From NCBI RefSeq assembly GCF_017916425.1, contig NZ_JAFMSX010000004.1, positions 248,001 to 312,000 on the forward strand: a stretch of DNA of 64,000 nucleotides, written 5' to 3'. Under the pieces are notes generated by a model. That model saw only the letters and a program-made list of their open reading frames with translations. It was not told the DNA's origin and searched no databases. Positions 15,218-23,183 of this stretch are shown here, one piece after another. Source of the DNA: Nocardioides sp. SYSU D00065. Lineage in GTDB: Bacteria > Actinomycetota > Actinomycetes > Propionibacteriales > Nocardioidaceae. The translations under genes were made by a program, and so were the position numbers. How positions within the stretch are numbered: position 1 is the first letter of the stretch; every line of letters begins with the position of its first letter.

Positions 15218-17266
15218 ATGACCGACACGACCCCGCGGCCCCTGCTCCCCCTCCTGCCGATGGCGGGCCGCACCCACGGCAACCGGAGCGCGGTGACGTG
15301 CCACCTTCGGTGTGGCGACGCCTGCTTCGTCACCGCCCCGAACACCACCGAGACCTCCTACTTCCGCGACGTGGCGACACAGGCGCTGCGCCGTCGTACC
15401 GTCGTCGGCGCCGGCCTCACCGCCACCGCCCTCGGCGTGGTGTCCGCCTCCCCCGCAGCAGCGGGTCGCGGCCACGGCCACGGACACGGCAACGGGCACG
15501 GCCACGGCCACGGCCACCACCAGGACCTGGCCTTCGAGGCGATCGCCCCGGCCGCGGTGACGGTGGACGACGTCACGGTCCCGGCCGGCTACGAGTGGGA
15601 CACGATCATCCGCTGGGGCGACCCGATCCTGCGCGGTGCGCCGACGTTCGACCCGGCGAACCAGACGCCGGAGGCCCAGGCCGGCCAGTTCGGCTACAAC
15701 AACGACTACCTCGACATCATCGAGACCAACCGCCAGGGCACCCGGGCGCTGCTGGTGTGCAACCACGAGTACACCAACGAGGGCATCATGTTCCCCCCGG
15801 GGACCGACCCGGAGACGCTGATCCGCACCGCGTGGGCCGCCCACGGCATGTCGGTCGTCGAGCTCAAGCGGCGCCGACGCGGCGAGAAGTGGACGTACGT
15901 CCCCGGTGCCCGGCTCAACCGCCGGATCACCCTCGACACCCCGTTCGCCGTCGACGGCCCGGCCGCCGGCTCCGACCTGCTCAAGACCGCGGCCGACCCC
16001 ACCGGCACCCGCGTGCTGGGCACCATGAACAACTGCGCCGGCGGGACGACGCCGTGGGGCACCGTGCTCTCGGGCGAGGAGAACTTCAACCAGTACTTCA
16101 AGGCCACCGGCACCGACCCCCGCGAGGCGCGCTACGGCCTGTCCGCCACGCAGGACGCGCGCAACTGGCGCTCGATCGACCCCCGGTGGGACGCCACGAA
16201 CCCCGACTACGCCAACGAGCCCAACCGGTTCGGCTGGATCGTCGAGGTCGACCCGAGCGACCCGCGGTCCACGCCGGTCAAGCACACCGCGATGGGTCGC
16301 TTCAAGCACGAGGGCGCCAACGTCATCGTCAACCGCGACGGGCACGTCGTGGCCTACATGGGAGACGACGAGCGCTTCGACTACCTCTACCGGTTCGTCT
16401 CCCGCGACCGCATCCGCCGCGGCGACAGCTGGTGGGACCGCCGGCACAACAAGACCCTGCTCAGCGAGGGCGATCTGTCCGTCGCACGCTTCAGCGGTGA
16501 CGGCCTCGAGGACGGCGTCAGCGACGGCACCGGCGAGTGGATCCCGCTCACCCGCGACGGGCAGTCGATGGTGCCGGGGTTCAGCATCGAGGAGGTGCTC
16601 GTCTTCACCCGCCTCGCCGCCGACGCCGTGATGCCGACCAAGATGGACCGCCCCGAGGACGTGCAGCCCAGCACGCACAACGGCCGCGTCTACGTCGCGT
16701 GCACCAACAACACCGACCGCGGCAAGGTGGGCAAGGAGGGGCCGACCGAGCCCAACCCGCGCGCGGCGAACAAGGACGGTCACGTCGTCGAGATCCTGCC
16801 GACGTACGGCGACCACACCCGGTCGACGTTCACCTGGAACCTGTTCCTCATTTGCGGCGACGCCGCCTCCGCCGGCACCTACTTCGGCGGCTGGACCGGC
16901 CCGGTCTCCCCGATCTCCTGCCCCGACAACGTGGCGTTCGACAGTCGCGGCAACCTGTGGGTCTCCACCGACGGCCAGCCCAGCGCGATCAAGGTCAGCG
17001 ACGGCCTGTTCAAGGTGCCGGTGGAGGGCCCCGAGCGCGGTCGCGTCCAGCAGTTCCTCGCGGTGCCCTCGGGCGCCGAGACGTGCGGTCCGGTGATCCA
17101 CGACCAGGACGGCTCCGTGTTCGTGGCGGTCCAGCACCCCGGCGAGGACGGCACCTGGGACGCGCCGCAGTCCCGGTTCCCGGACTTCGTCCCTGCCGGC
17201 ACCGCTCCGATCCCCGGACAGTTCGCCGGACCGCGTCCGTCGGTCGTCCAGGTCACCCGCGACTGA
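15218..17266 (+). CDS. phoX: Secreted PhoX-family alkaline phosphatase (DUF839) with His-Gly linker
   Basis: The 682-residue protein has a long N-terminal extension (1-57) with a CHLRCGDAC motif, then a Tat-type signal RRRTVVGAGLTATALG at about 58-73. Residues 84-101 are a His/Gly-rich tract. The remainder is a PhoX beta-propeller with FGYNNDYLDIIETN, CNHEYTNEG, GTVLSGEENFNQYF, GRFKHEGANVIVNRDG and CPDNVAFDSRGNLWVSTDG. PhoX hydrolyses phosphate mono- and diesters with Ca2+ and Fe3+ and is a Tat substrate in studied bacteria. A PHO-box-like repeat lies upstream. It heads a set of three secreted phosphorus-releasing enzymes. Confidence 0.95.
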   Translation: MTDTTPRPLLPLLPMAGRTHGNRSAVTCHLRCGDACFVTAPNTTETSYFRDVATQALRRRTVVGAGLTATALGVVSASPAAAGRGHGHGHGNGHGHGHGHHQDLAFEAIAPAAVTVDDVTVPAGYEWDTIIRWGDPILRGAPTFDPANQTPEAQAGQFGYNNDYLDIIETNRQGTRALLVCNHEYTNEGIMFPPGTDPETLIRTAWAAHGMSVVELKRRRRGEKWTYVPGARLNRRITLDTPFAVDGPAAGSDLLKTAADPTGTRVLGTMNNCAGGTTPWGTVLSGEENFNQYFKATGTDPREARYGLSATQDARNWRSIDPRWDATNPDYANEPNRFGWIVEVDPSDPRSTPVKHTAMGRFKHEGANVIVNRDGHVVAYMGDDERFDYLYRFVSRDRIRRGDSWWDRRHNKTLLSEGDLSVARFSGDGLEDGVSDGTGEWIPLTRDGQSMVPGFSIEEVLVFTRLAADAVMPTKMDRPEDVQPSTHNGRVYVACTNNTDRGKVGKEGPTEPNPRAANKDGHVVEILPTYGDHTRSTFTWNLFLICGDAASAGTYFGGWTGPVSPISCPDNVAFDSRGNLWVSTDGQPSAIKVSDGLFKVPVEGPERGRVQQFLAVPSGAETCGPVIHDQDGSVFVAVQHPGEDGTWDAPQSRFPDFVPAGTAPIPGQFAGPRPSVVQVTRD

Positions 17267-17312
17267 CCCCGCAGCACTCCTTCACCCGGCACCACCCCGT
17301 ACGTCCGCTCAT

Positions 17313-17332
17313 CCCGCACGAACCGGTGCGGG
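17313..17332. terminator. Weak hairpin between phoX and the phytase-like/GDPD gene
   Basis: CCCGCAC-GAACCG-GTGCGGG gives a 7-bp stem in the 136-bp gap. It may end or attenuate phoX transcription; no U-tract follows. Confidence 0.35.
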
Positions 17333-17402
17333 CCGCCCTTGCGGCGGCTCGCACCGGGACCTCTCCCTGCCCGGACCACTCGGAACCAGCCAAGGACCTG
17401 CC

Positions 17403-19670
17403 ATGCCCCTTCCCGTCCGTCGTACGGCGCTGGCCAGCATCGCCGCGCTCGTCAGCCCCCTCCTCCTCGCCACTCCCAGCCACGCCGACCGGCCCGACGG
17501 CCACGGCAGCGACCGTGACCGCAACCGCTGGGTCGAGGTGCCGACCCTCGTCGGTCGCGCCACGATCGACGCCGACCACCTCGCGCCGGGCCCCCCGTCC
17601 GGTGCGCAGATGACGCCCGCCAACGGGCGTACCGGCCCGTTCCCCGGCCAGGTCGTGCCGGGCTTCTCCGCCATGCTGGACAACGGCGACGGCACGTTCT
17701 GGGCGATGCCCGACAACGGCTTCGGCACCAAGGCCAACTCGGCCGACTTCCTGCTGCGGATGTACGAGGTGCGCCCCGACTTCGAGGGCGACGACGGCGG
17801 GGACGGCTCGGTCGACATGCCGCGCTTCCTGTCGTTCCGCGACCCCGACCACAAGGTGCCGTTCCCGATCGTCCACGAGGACACCGCCGAGCGGCTGCTG
17901 ACCGGCGCGGACTTCGACATCGAGTCGATCGTCCGGCTGCGCGACGGCAGCTTCCTGATCGGCGAGGAGTTCGGCCCCTTCGTGCTGCACGTCGACCGCA
18001 GCGGCAAGCTGCTCGATGCCCCTGTGCCCCTGCCTGGCGTGCAGTCGCCGCAGAACCCCTACCTCGACGGCGCGCAGCCGACGCTGCCGGCCAGCAAGGG
18101 GTTCGAGGCGATGGCCTTCGACGGCTCGCGCTACGCCTACCCGATCCTCGAGGGTGCCCTGACCGCGGAGACCGACCAGCGCGTACGCCGGATCCACCAG
18201 CTCGACACCAGGACGATGCGCTACACCGGCCGCACCTGGGTCTACCGCACCGTGGAGGCCGGCAACGTCGTCGGCGACGCGTTCATGACCGGCCGCGACA
18301 GCATGCTGGTCCTCGAGCGCGACAACTTCGGCGGCGCCCAGGCGGTGACCAAGCGCATCGTCGAGGTCGACCTCGACCGGACCGAGCCGGGCGGCCACCT
18401 CGTCGCCGAGCCCGTGCTCGACCTGCTCGACATCGCCAACCCCGACGGCATCGGCGCGGGCGGCGGCTACGGCACCGGGGACCCCTTCTCGTTCCCCTTC
18501 GTCTCCGACGAGACGGTGGTGCAGCTGCGCGACGGCAGCTTCGTGTTCACCAACGACAACAACTTCCCCGGCGACGACGCCCGCGTCGAGGGCGAGCCCG
18601 ACGACATCGAGATCATCCGCGTCGAGCTGCGCCGCGAGCGGGTGCGCACCGGCGGTCCCACCGTCTTCGCCCACCGCGGGGCCTCCGGCTACCGCCCGGA
18701 GCACACCATCGCGGCCTACCAGCTCGCCGCCCAGCAATGCGCCGACTACGTCGAGCCCGACCTGGTGATGACCAAGGACGGCATCCTCGTCGCCCGGCAC
18801 GAGCCCGAGATCGGCGGCACCACCGACGTGTCGGCCCGGCCGGAGTTCGCGGGCCGGCAGACCACCAAGCAGGTCGACGGTCGCCCGGTGACCGGATGGT
18901 TCGTCGAGGACTTCACCCTGGCCGAGCTCAAGACGCTGCGGGCCAAGGAGCGGCTGCCGCAGCTGCGTTCCGCCAACACCGCCTGGGACGGTCTCTACCA
19001 GGTCCCGACCCTCGACGAGGTGCTGACCTTCGCCCGGCGCACCGAGACCTGCGACGGCGAGCCCCTCGGCGTGATCCCGGAGATCAAGCACAGCACCTAC
19101 CTCGCGCAGGCCGGGCTGGCCGCCGAGCGCCCGCTGCTGGAGGCGCTGGAGCGCAACGGCGTGCGTCCCGGTCGCACGCCGGCGATGATCCAGAGCTTCG
19201 AGGTCACCAACCTGCGCCGCCTGGACCCGATGACCCGCTTCGAGCTGGTCCAGCTCGTCGACTGCGCCGGCGCCCCCTACGACCAGGTGGCGGCCGGCAC
19301 CGGAGTGACGTACGCCGACCTGGTGACCCGTCGCGGCATGCGGCAGGTGGCTCGCTACGCCGACGTCGTCGGCATGTGCAAGGACGTGATGATCCCGCGC
19401 CTGCCCGACGGCAGCCTGGGACGGCCGACGGAGGCCATCGGCAACGCGCACCGCGCCGGCCTGACGGTGACCGGCTGGACCTTCCGCCGGGAGAACTCCT
19501 TCCTGCCGTTGCAGTTCCGCTCCTCCACCGACCCGGCCGGCATCGGCGACCTGGCCGGCGAGATCCGCACGTTCCTGCGAGCGGGCATGGACGACTTCTT
19601 CACCGACAACCCCGACGTCGGCGCCGCGGTGGCCGCCTCCGCGGCGACCCACCCGCGCCGCTCGTCGTAG
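17403..19670 (+). CDS. Secreted two-domain enzyme: phytase-like esterase domain fused to glycerophosphodiester phosphodiesterase
   Basis: The 755-residue precursor begins with a signal peptide (MPLPVRRTALASIAALVSPLLLATPSHA-like, cleaved near 28). Residues about 45-410 match the esterase-like/phytase-like propeller family: FSAMLDNGDGTFWAMPDNGF, DIESIVRLRDGSFLIGEEFG, GFEAMAFDGSRYAYPILEG. From about residue 417 a GDPD domain follows: FAHRGASGYRPEHTIAAY, EPDLVMTKDGILVARHEPEI and a late DDFFTDNPD. GDPD splits glycerophosphodiesters into glycerol-3-phosphate and an alcohol. The fusion suggests extracellular release of organic phosphate. It sits between PhoX and an EEP-family enzyme, all on one strand. 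Confidence 0.92.
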   Translation: MPLPVRRTALASIAALVSPLLLATPSHADRPDGHGSDRDRNRWVEVPTLVGRATIDADHLAPGPPSGAQMTPANGRTGPFPGQVVPGFSAMLDNGDGTFWAMPDNGFGTKANSADFLLRMYEVRPDFEGDDGGDGSVDMPRFLSFRDPDHKVPFPIVHEDTAERLLTGADFDIESIVRLRDGSFLIGEEFGPFVLHVDRSGKLLDAPVPLPGVQSPQNPYLDGAQPTLPASKGFEAMAFDGSRYAYPILEGALTAETDQRVRRIHQLDTRTMRYTGRTWVYRTVEAGNVVGDAFMTGRDSMLVLERDNFGGAQAVTKRIVEVDLDRTEPGGHLVAEPVLDLLDIANPDGIGAGGGYGTGDPFSFPFVSDETVVQLRDGSFVFTNDNNFPGDDARVEGEPDDIEIIRVELRRERVRTGGPTVFAHRGASGYRPEHTIAAYQLAAQQCADYVEPDLVMTKDGILVARHEPEIGGTTDVSARPEFAGRQTTKQVDGRPVTGWFVEDFTLAELKTLRAKERLPQLRSANTAWDGLYQVPTLDEVLTFARRTETCDGEPLGVIPEIKHSTYLAQAGLAAERPLLEALERNGVRPGRTPAMIQSFEVTNLRRLDPMTRFELVQLVDCAGAPYDQVAAGTGVTYADLVTRRGMRQVARYADVVGMCKDVMIPRLPDGSLGRPTEAIGNAHRAGLTVTGWTFRRENSFLPLQFRSSTDPAGIGDLAGEIRTFLRAGMDDFFTDNPDVGAAVAASAATHPRRSS

Positions 19671-19701
19671 GTTGTCCAGACCCTCTCGGAAAGGCCTCCC
19701 C

Positions 19702-21057
19702 ATGACCTCACGCCTGCGCACCACCCCGACCCGCGTGGCGCTGCTGCTCGGCACCACGCTCACCGCCACCCTGGCAGCCGCCAGCCTCGCCGCTCCGGCC
19801 GCCGTCTCCGCCGGGGGCCACGGACCCGGCCACGGGCACGGGCACGGACACGGCCACGGCCACGGCCACGGACCCGGCCACGGCTCCCAGGGCGGCGAGA
19901 TCCGGTTCGCCACCTTCAACGCCTCGCTGAACCGCGCCACCGAGGGCGAGCTGGTCAGCGACCTGTCCACCCCCGACGACGTCCAGGCCGCGGCGGTCGC
20001 GGAGACCATCCAGCGCACGGAGCCCGACGTGCTGCTGATCAACGAGTTCGACTACGTCGAGGGTGGCCGGGCGGCCGAGCTGTTCCGCGACAACTACCTC
20101 GAGGTCGGCCAGCACGGCGCCGACCCGGTCGACTACCCGTACTACTTCGTCGCGCCGGCCAACACCGGCGTGCCCAGTGGGTTCGACCTGAACAACAACG
20201 GGGTGGTGGGCGAGCCCGGCACCCAGGCCGGTGGCGACGACTCGCTCGGCTTCGGCCTGTTCCCGGGCCAGTACGGCATGGTCGTCTACTCCAAGTACCC
20301 GATCCTGACCCGGGACGTCCGCACCTTCCAGCACTTCCTGTGGAAGGACATGCCCGGCGCCCTGCTCCCCGACGACCCGGCGACCGACGCGCCGGCCGAC
20401 TGGTACTCGCCCGAGGAGCTCGACGTGCTCCGGCTCTCGTCGAAGTCGCACTGGGACGTGCCGATCGACGTGCCGGGCCGCAAGCCGGTGCACTTCCTCG
20501 TCTCGCACCCCACGCCGCCCAGCTTCGACGGCGCGGAGGACCGCAACGGCACCCGCAACCACGACGAGATCCGGTTCTGGGCCGACTACGTCACCGGAGG
20601 CCGCGCGGCGTCGTACATCTACGACGACGCCGGCGAGCGCGGCGGCCTCGACCGGGGCGAGCACTTCGTCGTCGCCGGCGACCAGAACGCCGACCCCTAC
20701 GACGGCGACTCCGTGGACGCGGCGATCACCCAGCTGATCGATTACCCGCGCATCCAGGACCCGCACCCGCGGTCCACCGGCGCGGTCGAGCAGGCCGACC
20801 TGCAGGGCGGCGCCAACCTCACGCACTCCGGTCCGGACGCGGAGGACACCGCCGACTTCGCCGACACCACCCCCGGCAACCTGCGGGTGGACTACGTGCT
20901 GCCGAGCCGGACGCTGAAGGTGCGCGACACCGGCGTCTTCTGGCTTCCGACGCGCCACCCGCTGTTCGCGCGCCTGGTGGGCGTCTACCCGTTCCCGGTC
21001 AGCGACCACCGCCTGGTGTGGCTCGACGTGCGGACGCCTGCACGTCACCGCCGCTGA
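19702..21057 (+). CDS. Secreted endonuclease/exonuclease/phosphatase (EEP) family protein with His-Gly tract
   Basis: The 451-residue precursor starts at ATG 19702 (GAAAGG upstream), has a signal peptide to about residue 37, then a Gly-His repeat tract at 38-61. The EEP fold follows: RFATFNASLNRAT, LLINEFDYVEGG (catalytic Glu), FGLFPGQYGMVVYSKYPI, HFLVSHPTPPSFDG, VVAGDQNADPYDGDS, LRVDYVLPSR and VSDHRLVWLDV. It may degrade extracellular DNA/RNA or hydrolyse phosphate esters. It follows the GDPD fusion gene by 31 bp, so co-transcription is likely, and a strong hairpin ends the unit. Confidence 0.92.
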   Translation: MTSRLRTTPTRVALLLGTTLTATLAAASLAAPAAVSAGGHGPGHGHGHGHGHGHGHGPGHGSQGGEIRFATFNASLNRATEGELVSDLSTPDDVQAAAVAETIQRTEPDVLLINEFDYVEGGRAAELFRDNYLEVGQHGADPVDYPYYFVAPANTGVPSGFDLNNNGVVGEPGTQAGGDDSLGFGLFPGQYGMVVYSKYPILTRDVRTFQHFLWKDMPGALLPDDPATDAPADWYSPEELDVLRLSSKSHWDVPIDVPGRKPVHFLVSHPTPPSFDGAEDRNGTRNHDEIRFWADYVTGGRAASYIYDDAGERGGLDRGEHFVVAGDQNADPYDGDSVDAAITQLIDYPRIQDPHPRSTGAVEQADLQGGANLTHSGPDAEDTADFADTTPGNLRVDYVLPSRTLKVRDTGVFWLPTRHPLFARLVGVYPFPVSDHRLVWLDVRTPARHRR

Positions 21058-21073
21058 TCGACGCAGCACCACC

Positions 21074-21105
21074 GGCCGGCCGGCACCTCCGGGTGCCGGC
21101 CGGCC
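21074..21105 (+). terminator. Strong hairpin terminator after the phosphatase cluster
   Basis: GGCCGGCCGGCACC-TCCG-GGTGCCGGCCGGCC gives a perfect 14-bp stem with a tetraloop, 17 bp after the EEP stop. An outer AGCAC/GTGCT pair can extend it. Confidence 0.85.
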
Positions 21106-21148
21106 TCGTGCTGTCCCTCCGCCGCTCCTGGCACACGCCGACCCCCTT

Positions 21149-21160
21149 ACCCCCAGGGGT
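21149..21160. promoter_or_regulatory. Palindrome resembling a CsoR/copper-type operator
   Basis: ACCCC-CA-GGGGT, in the context TTACCCCCAGGGGTGTG, lies about 140 bp upstream of the ferritin-like gene. It resembles CsoR-type sites (TACCCC..GGGGTA). A 7-bp inverted pair GGTGTGA (21158) and TCACACC (21214) is also present. No regulator gene is nearby, so the function is open. Confidence 0.3.
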
Positions 21161-21297
21161 GTGATCGGGACGTCCCTCCAATCCGGGACCCGCCGCGCGC
21201 CGAATGGCCTAGGTCACACCAGTCGAGCCAGAGCCTCGGCGGGGCCGCCAGAGGCTGGGCGACCTTGAACGCACAGCGACACCCGGATGGAGTACGC

Positions 21298-22215
21298 ATG
21301 TTCGGCAAGGCAGTAGTCACAGACATGATCAACCGCAGCGCGGAGAACGAGACGGACCGCCGCTTGTTCCTCAAGTCGGCCGGTGTCGCCGGTCTCGGCG
21401 TCGTCGGCGCCGGAGCGCTCGGCACCATGAGCGCCGCTCCCGCGCAGGCGGCGGCGATCAGCGACGGCGCCGTCCTCAACTTCGCGCTGAACCTCGAGTA
21501 CCTCGAGGCGGAGTTCTACTCCTACGCGTTCTACGGCCGCGGCATCGACGACAAGCTGACGTCGGGCAAGGGCAAGAAGGGCGGCGTGGTCGGCGGCAAG
21601 AAGGTCCCGTTCCAGACGCCGGCGATCTACAACTACGCCAAGGAGATCGCGTGGGACGAGCTGCACCACGTGCAGTTCCTCCGCAAGGCGCTCGGCGGCG
21701 CCAAGGTCGCCCGACCGGCGATCGACCTGCAGAGCAGCTTCACCGCCGCGGCGACGGCGGCCGGACTGATCCAGCCCGGCCAGACCTTCGACCCGTTCGC
21801 CAACGAGAACAACTTCCTGCTGGCGGCGTACCTGTTCGAGGACGTCGGCGTCACGGCCTACAAGGGCGCGGCCCCGCTCATCTCCAACAAGACCTACCTC
21901 GAGGCGGCCGCCGGCATCCTGGCCGTCGAGGCGTACCACGCCGGTCTCGTCCGCTCGGCCCTCTACTCCAAGGACCTGCAGGACGCGGCGCGGGCCATCT
22001 CGAACGCCCGCGACAGCCTGGACGGCACGGGCAACCGGGACCAGCCCATCGGCAACGCGACCTCCGCCAACATCACGCCCGTCGACGGCAACGGCATCGC
22101 CTTCAGCCGCTCGGCCGGTGAGGTGCTCAACGTGGTCTACCTCAACCCGAAGTCGGTCACCAAGGGCGGCTTCTTCCCCCAGGGCGTCAACGGCGTCATC
22201 CGCAAGAGCGCGTGA
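21298..22215 (+). CDS. Tat-exported ferritin-like domain protein
   Basis: The 305-residue precursor starts at ATG 21298 with GGAG upstream. It has a Tat signal (DRRLFLKSAGVAGLGVVGAGALG, residues 20-42) cleaved near an APAQA site. The mature part is a ferritin-like four-helix bundle with putative metal ligands in NLEYLEAEFYSYAFYGRG, WDELHHVQFLRKAL, FEDVGVTAYKGAAPL and GILAVEAYHAGLVRSAL. The family (Ferritin_2/DUF4439-like, Rds1-related) is widespread but its role is not known; iron or oxidative-stress handling is plausible. It is directly upstream of tatBAC, whose machinery it would need. Confidence 0.9.
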   Translation: MFGKAVVTDMINRSAENETDRRLFLKSAGVAGLGVVGAGALGTMSAAPAQAAAISDGAVLNFALNLEYLEAEFYSYAFYGRGIDDKLTSGKGKKGGVVGGKKVPFQTPAIYNYAKEIAWDELHHVQFLRKALGGAKVARPAIDLQSSFTAAATAAGLIQPGQTFDPFANENNFLLAAYLFEDVGVTAYKGAAPLISNKTYLEAAAGILAVEAYHAGLVRSALYSKDLQDAARAISNARDSLDGTGNRDQPIGNATSANITPVDGNGIAFSRSAGEVLNVVYLNPKSVTKGGFFPQGVNGVIRKSA

Positions 22216-22388
22216 TCGTCGTGCCGACGATCGAGCTGGTCGGGATGCTGCTGCTCGGCCTCGTGGTGCTCCGCGCCGCGTGGCTGGCGACGCACCCGGC
22301 CGTGCACCACGCCGCGCTGCGGCCGGCTCGCTGGTCGCGCGAGGTCGACCGCGTGCTGCACGGACACCACCCGCAGCACCGGGCGTGA
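22212..22388 (+). CDS. Small single-span membrane protein (58 aa), coupled to the ferritin-like gene
   Basis: A GTG overlapping the ferritin-like stop (GTGA) opens a 58-residue frame. One hydrophobic segment (IELVGMLLLGLVVLRAAWLA) is followed by a His/Arg-rich tail with HHPQHRA. The tight coupling and membrane-like composition support a real gene. Its role is unknown; it might anchor or assist the ferritin-like protein. Confidence 0.55.
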   Translation: MIVVPTIELVGMLLLGLVVLRAAWLATHPAVHHAALRPARWSREVDRVLHGHHPQHRA

Positions 22389-22395
22389 CCGCTCC

Positions 22396-22432
22396 AGGTG
22401 GCCTGGACACCCCCGTGGTGTCCGGGCCACCT
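22396..22432 (+). terminator. Strong 16-bp-stem hairpin upstream of tatB (terminator or attenuator)
   Basis: AGGTGGCCTGGACACC-CCCGT-GGTGTCCGGGCCACCT pairs over 16 positions with a single G-T wobble. It begins eight bases after the small ORF stop and ends 24 bases before the tatB ATG, just ahead of its AGGAG site. It may end the ferritin-like unit or tune read-through into tat. Confidence 0.8.
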
Positions 22433-22456
22433 CGGACCGGCTGAGAGGAGAACCCC

Positions 22457-22891
22457 ATGTTCGGCATCGGACTGCCCGAGCTCGCCGTCATCGCCTTCTT
22501 CGGCGTGGTGCTGCTCGGGCCTGACAAGCTCCCCGGGCTGGCCAAGCAGCTAGCCCACGGCATCAAGGCGGCCAAGCGCATGGGTGACTCCGTGCGCGAC
22601 GACCTCCGCACCTCGCTCGGCGAGGAGTACGCCGACCTCGAGCTGCGCGACCTCCACCCGCGCGAGCTCGTGCGGCGCCAGGTCCGCGAGGCGCTCGACG
22701 AGCGCGACGCGGAGGGCACCGACGCGGACGGCGACCTCGCGCACGAGGAGCTCGAGGACGACGAGGACGACGAGGACGAGGTCGACGAGGTCGACGGGCT
22801 CCACGTCACCGCAGCACGGCACGACCCCGCCGCCGCCGGCGTCGGAGACGCAGGAGCGGTCCCGCTCCGCGACGAGAGGAAGACCGCATGA
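22457..22891 (+). CDS. tatB: Twin-arginine translocase subunit TatB
   Basis: The 144-residue protein begins MFGIGLPELAVIAFFGVVLLGPDKLPGLAKQ, the TatB transmembrane helix and hinge with the conserved Glu-Leu and GP. A long amphipathic helix (32-90) and an acidic tail (EDDEDDEDEVDEVDG) follow. TatB with TatC recognises RR-signal peptides. The gene overlaps tatA by ATGA and lies after two genes headed by a Tat substrate. Length and the long amphipathic helix favour TatB over TatA. Confidence 0.9.
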   Translation: MFGIGLPELAVIAFFGVVLLGPDKLPGLAKQLAHGIKAAKRMGDSVRDDLRTSLGEEYADLELRDLHPRELVRRQVREALDERDAEGTDADGDLAHEELEDDEDDEDEVDEVDGLHVTAARHDPAAAGVGDAGAVPLRDERKTA

Positions 22892-23172
22892 CCACCACCA
22901 CATCCCTGCTGATCGGCGGGTTGGGCGGCATGGAGCTGCTCATCATCCTGGCCGTGCTGGTCCTGCTCTTCGGGGCCACCAAGCTGCCCGAGCTGGCCCG
23001 TGGCACCGGCCAGGCGCTGCGCATCTTCAAGGCCGAGACCAAGGCCCTGAGCGACGACGACCGGCCCGCGCCGGCCGCGGGCGCAGCCCAGCCCGTCGCG
23101 CAGCCCGTCGCCCCGCCCGTCGCGCAGCCCGTCGTGGAGGCGCCGCACGACCGGGACGCCGCGCGCGGCTGA
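22888..23172 (+). CDS. tatA: Twin-arginine translocase subunit TatA
   Basis: The 94-residue protein has an N-terminal helix MELLIILAVLVLLFGATKLPELARG with the FG hinge and a short amphipathic helix (ALRIFKAETKAL), then a Pro/Ala/Val-repeat tail (AQPVAQPVAPPVAQPVV). TatA forms the translocation pore. The start at 22888 overlaps the tatB stop; Met15 is a possible alternative and would give a more classic N-terminus. Confidence 0.9.
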   Translation: MTTTTSLLIGGLGGMELLIILAVLVLLFGATKLPELARGTGQALRIFKAETKALSDDDRPAPAAGAAQPVAQPVAPPVAQPVVEAPHDRDAARG

Positions 23173-23183
23173 GGGGGACGGCC

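Noticed and set aside
17290..17312. Second PHO box before the phytase-like/GDPD gene (TTCACCCGGCACCACC)
   Set aside because: Only one heptamer is close to consensus; the second unit is too diverged to call.
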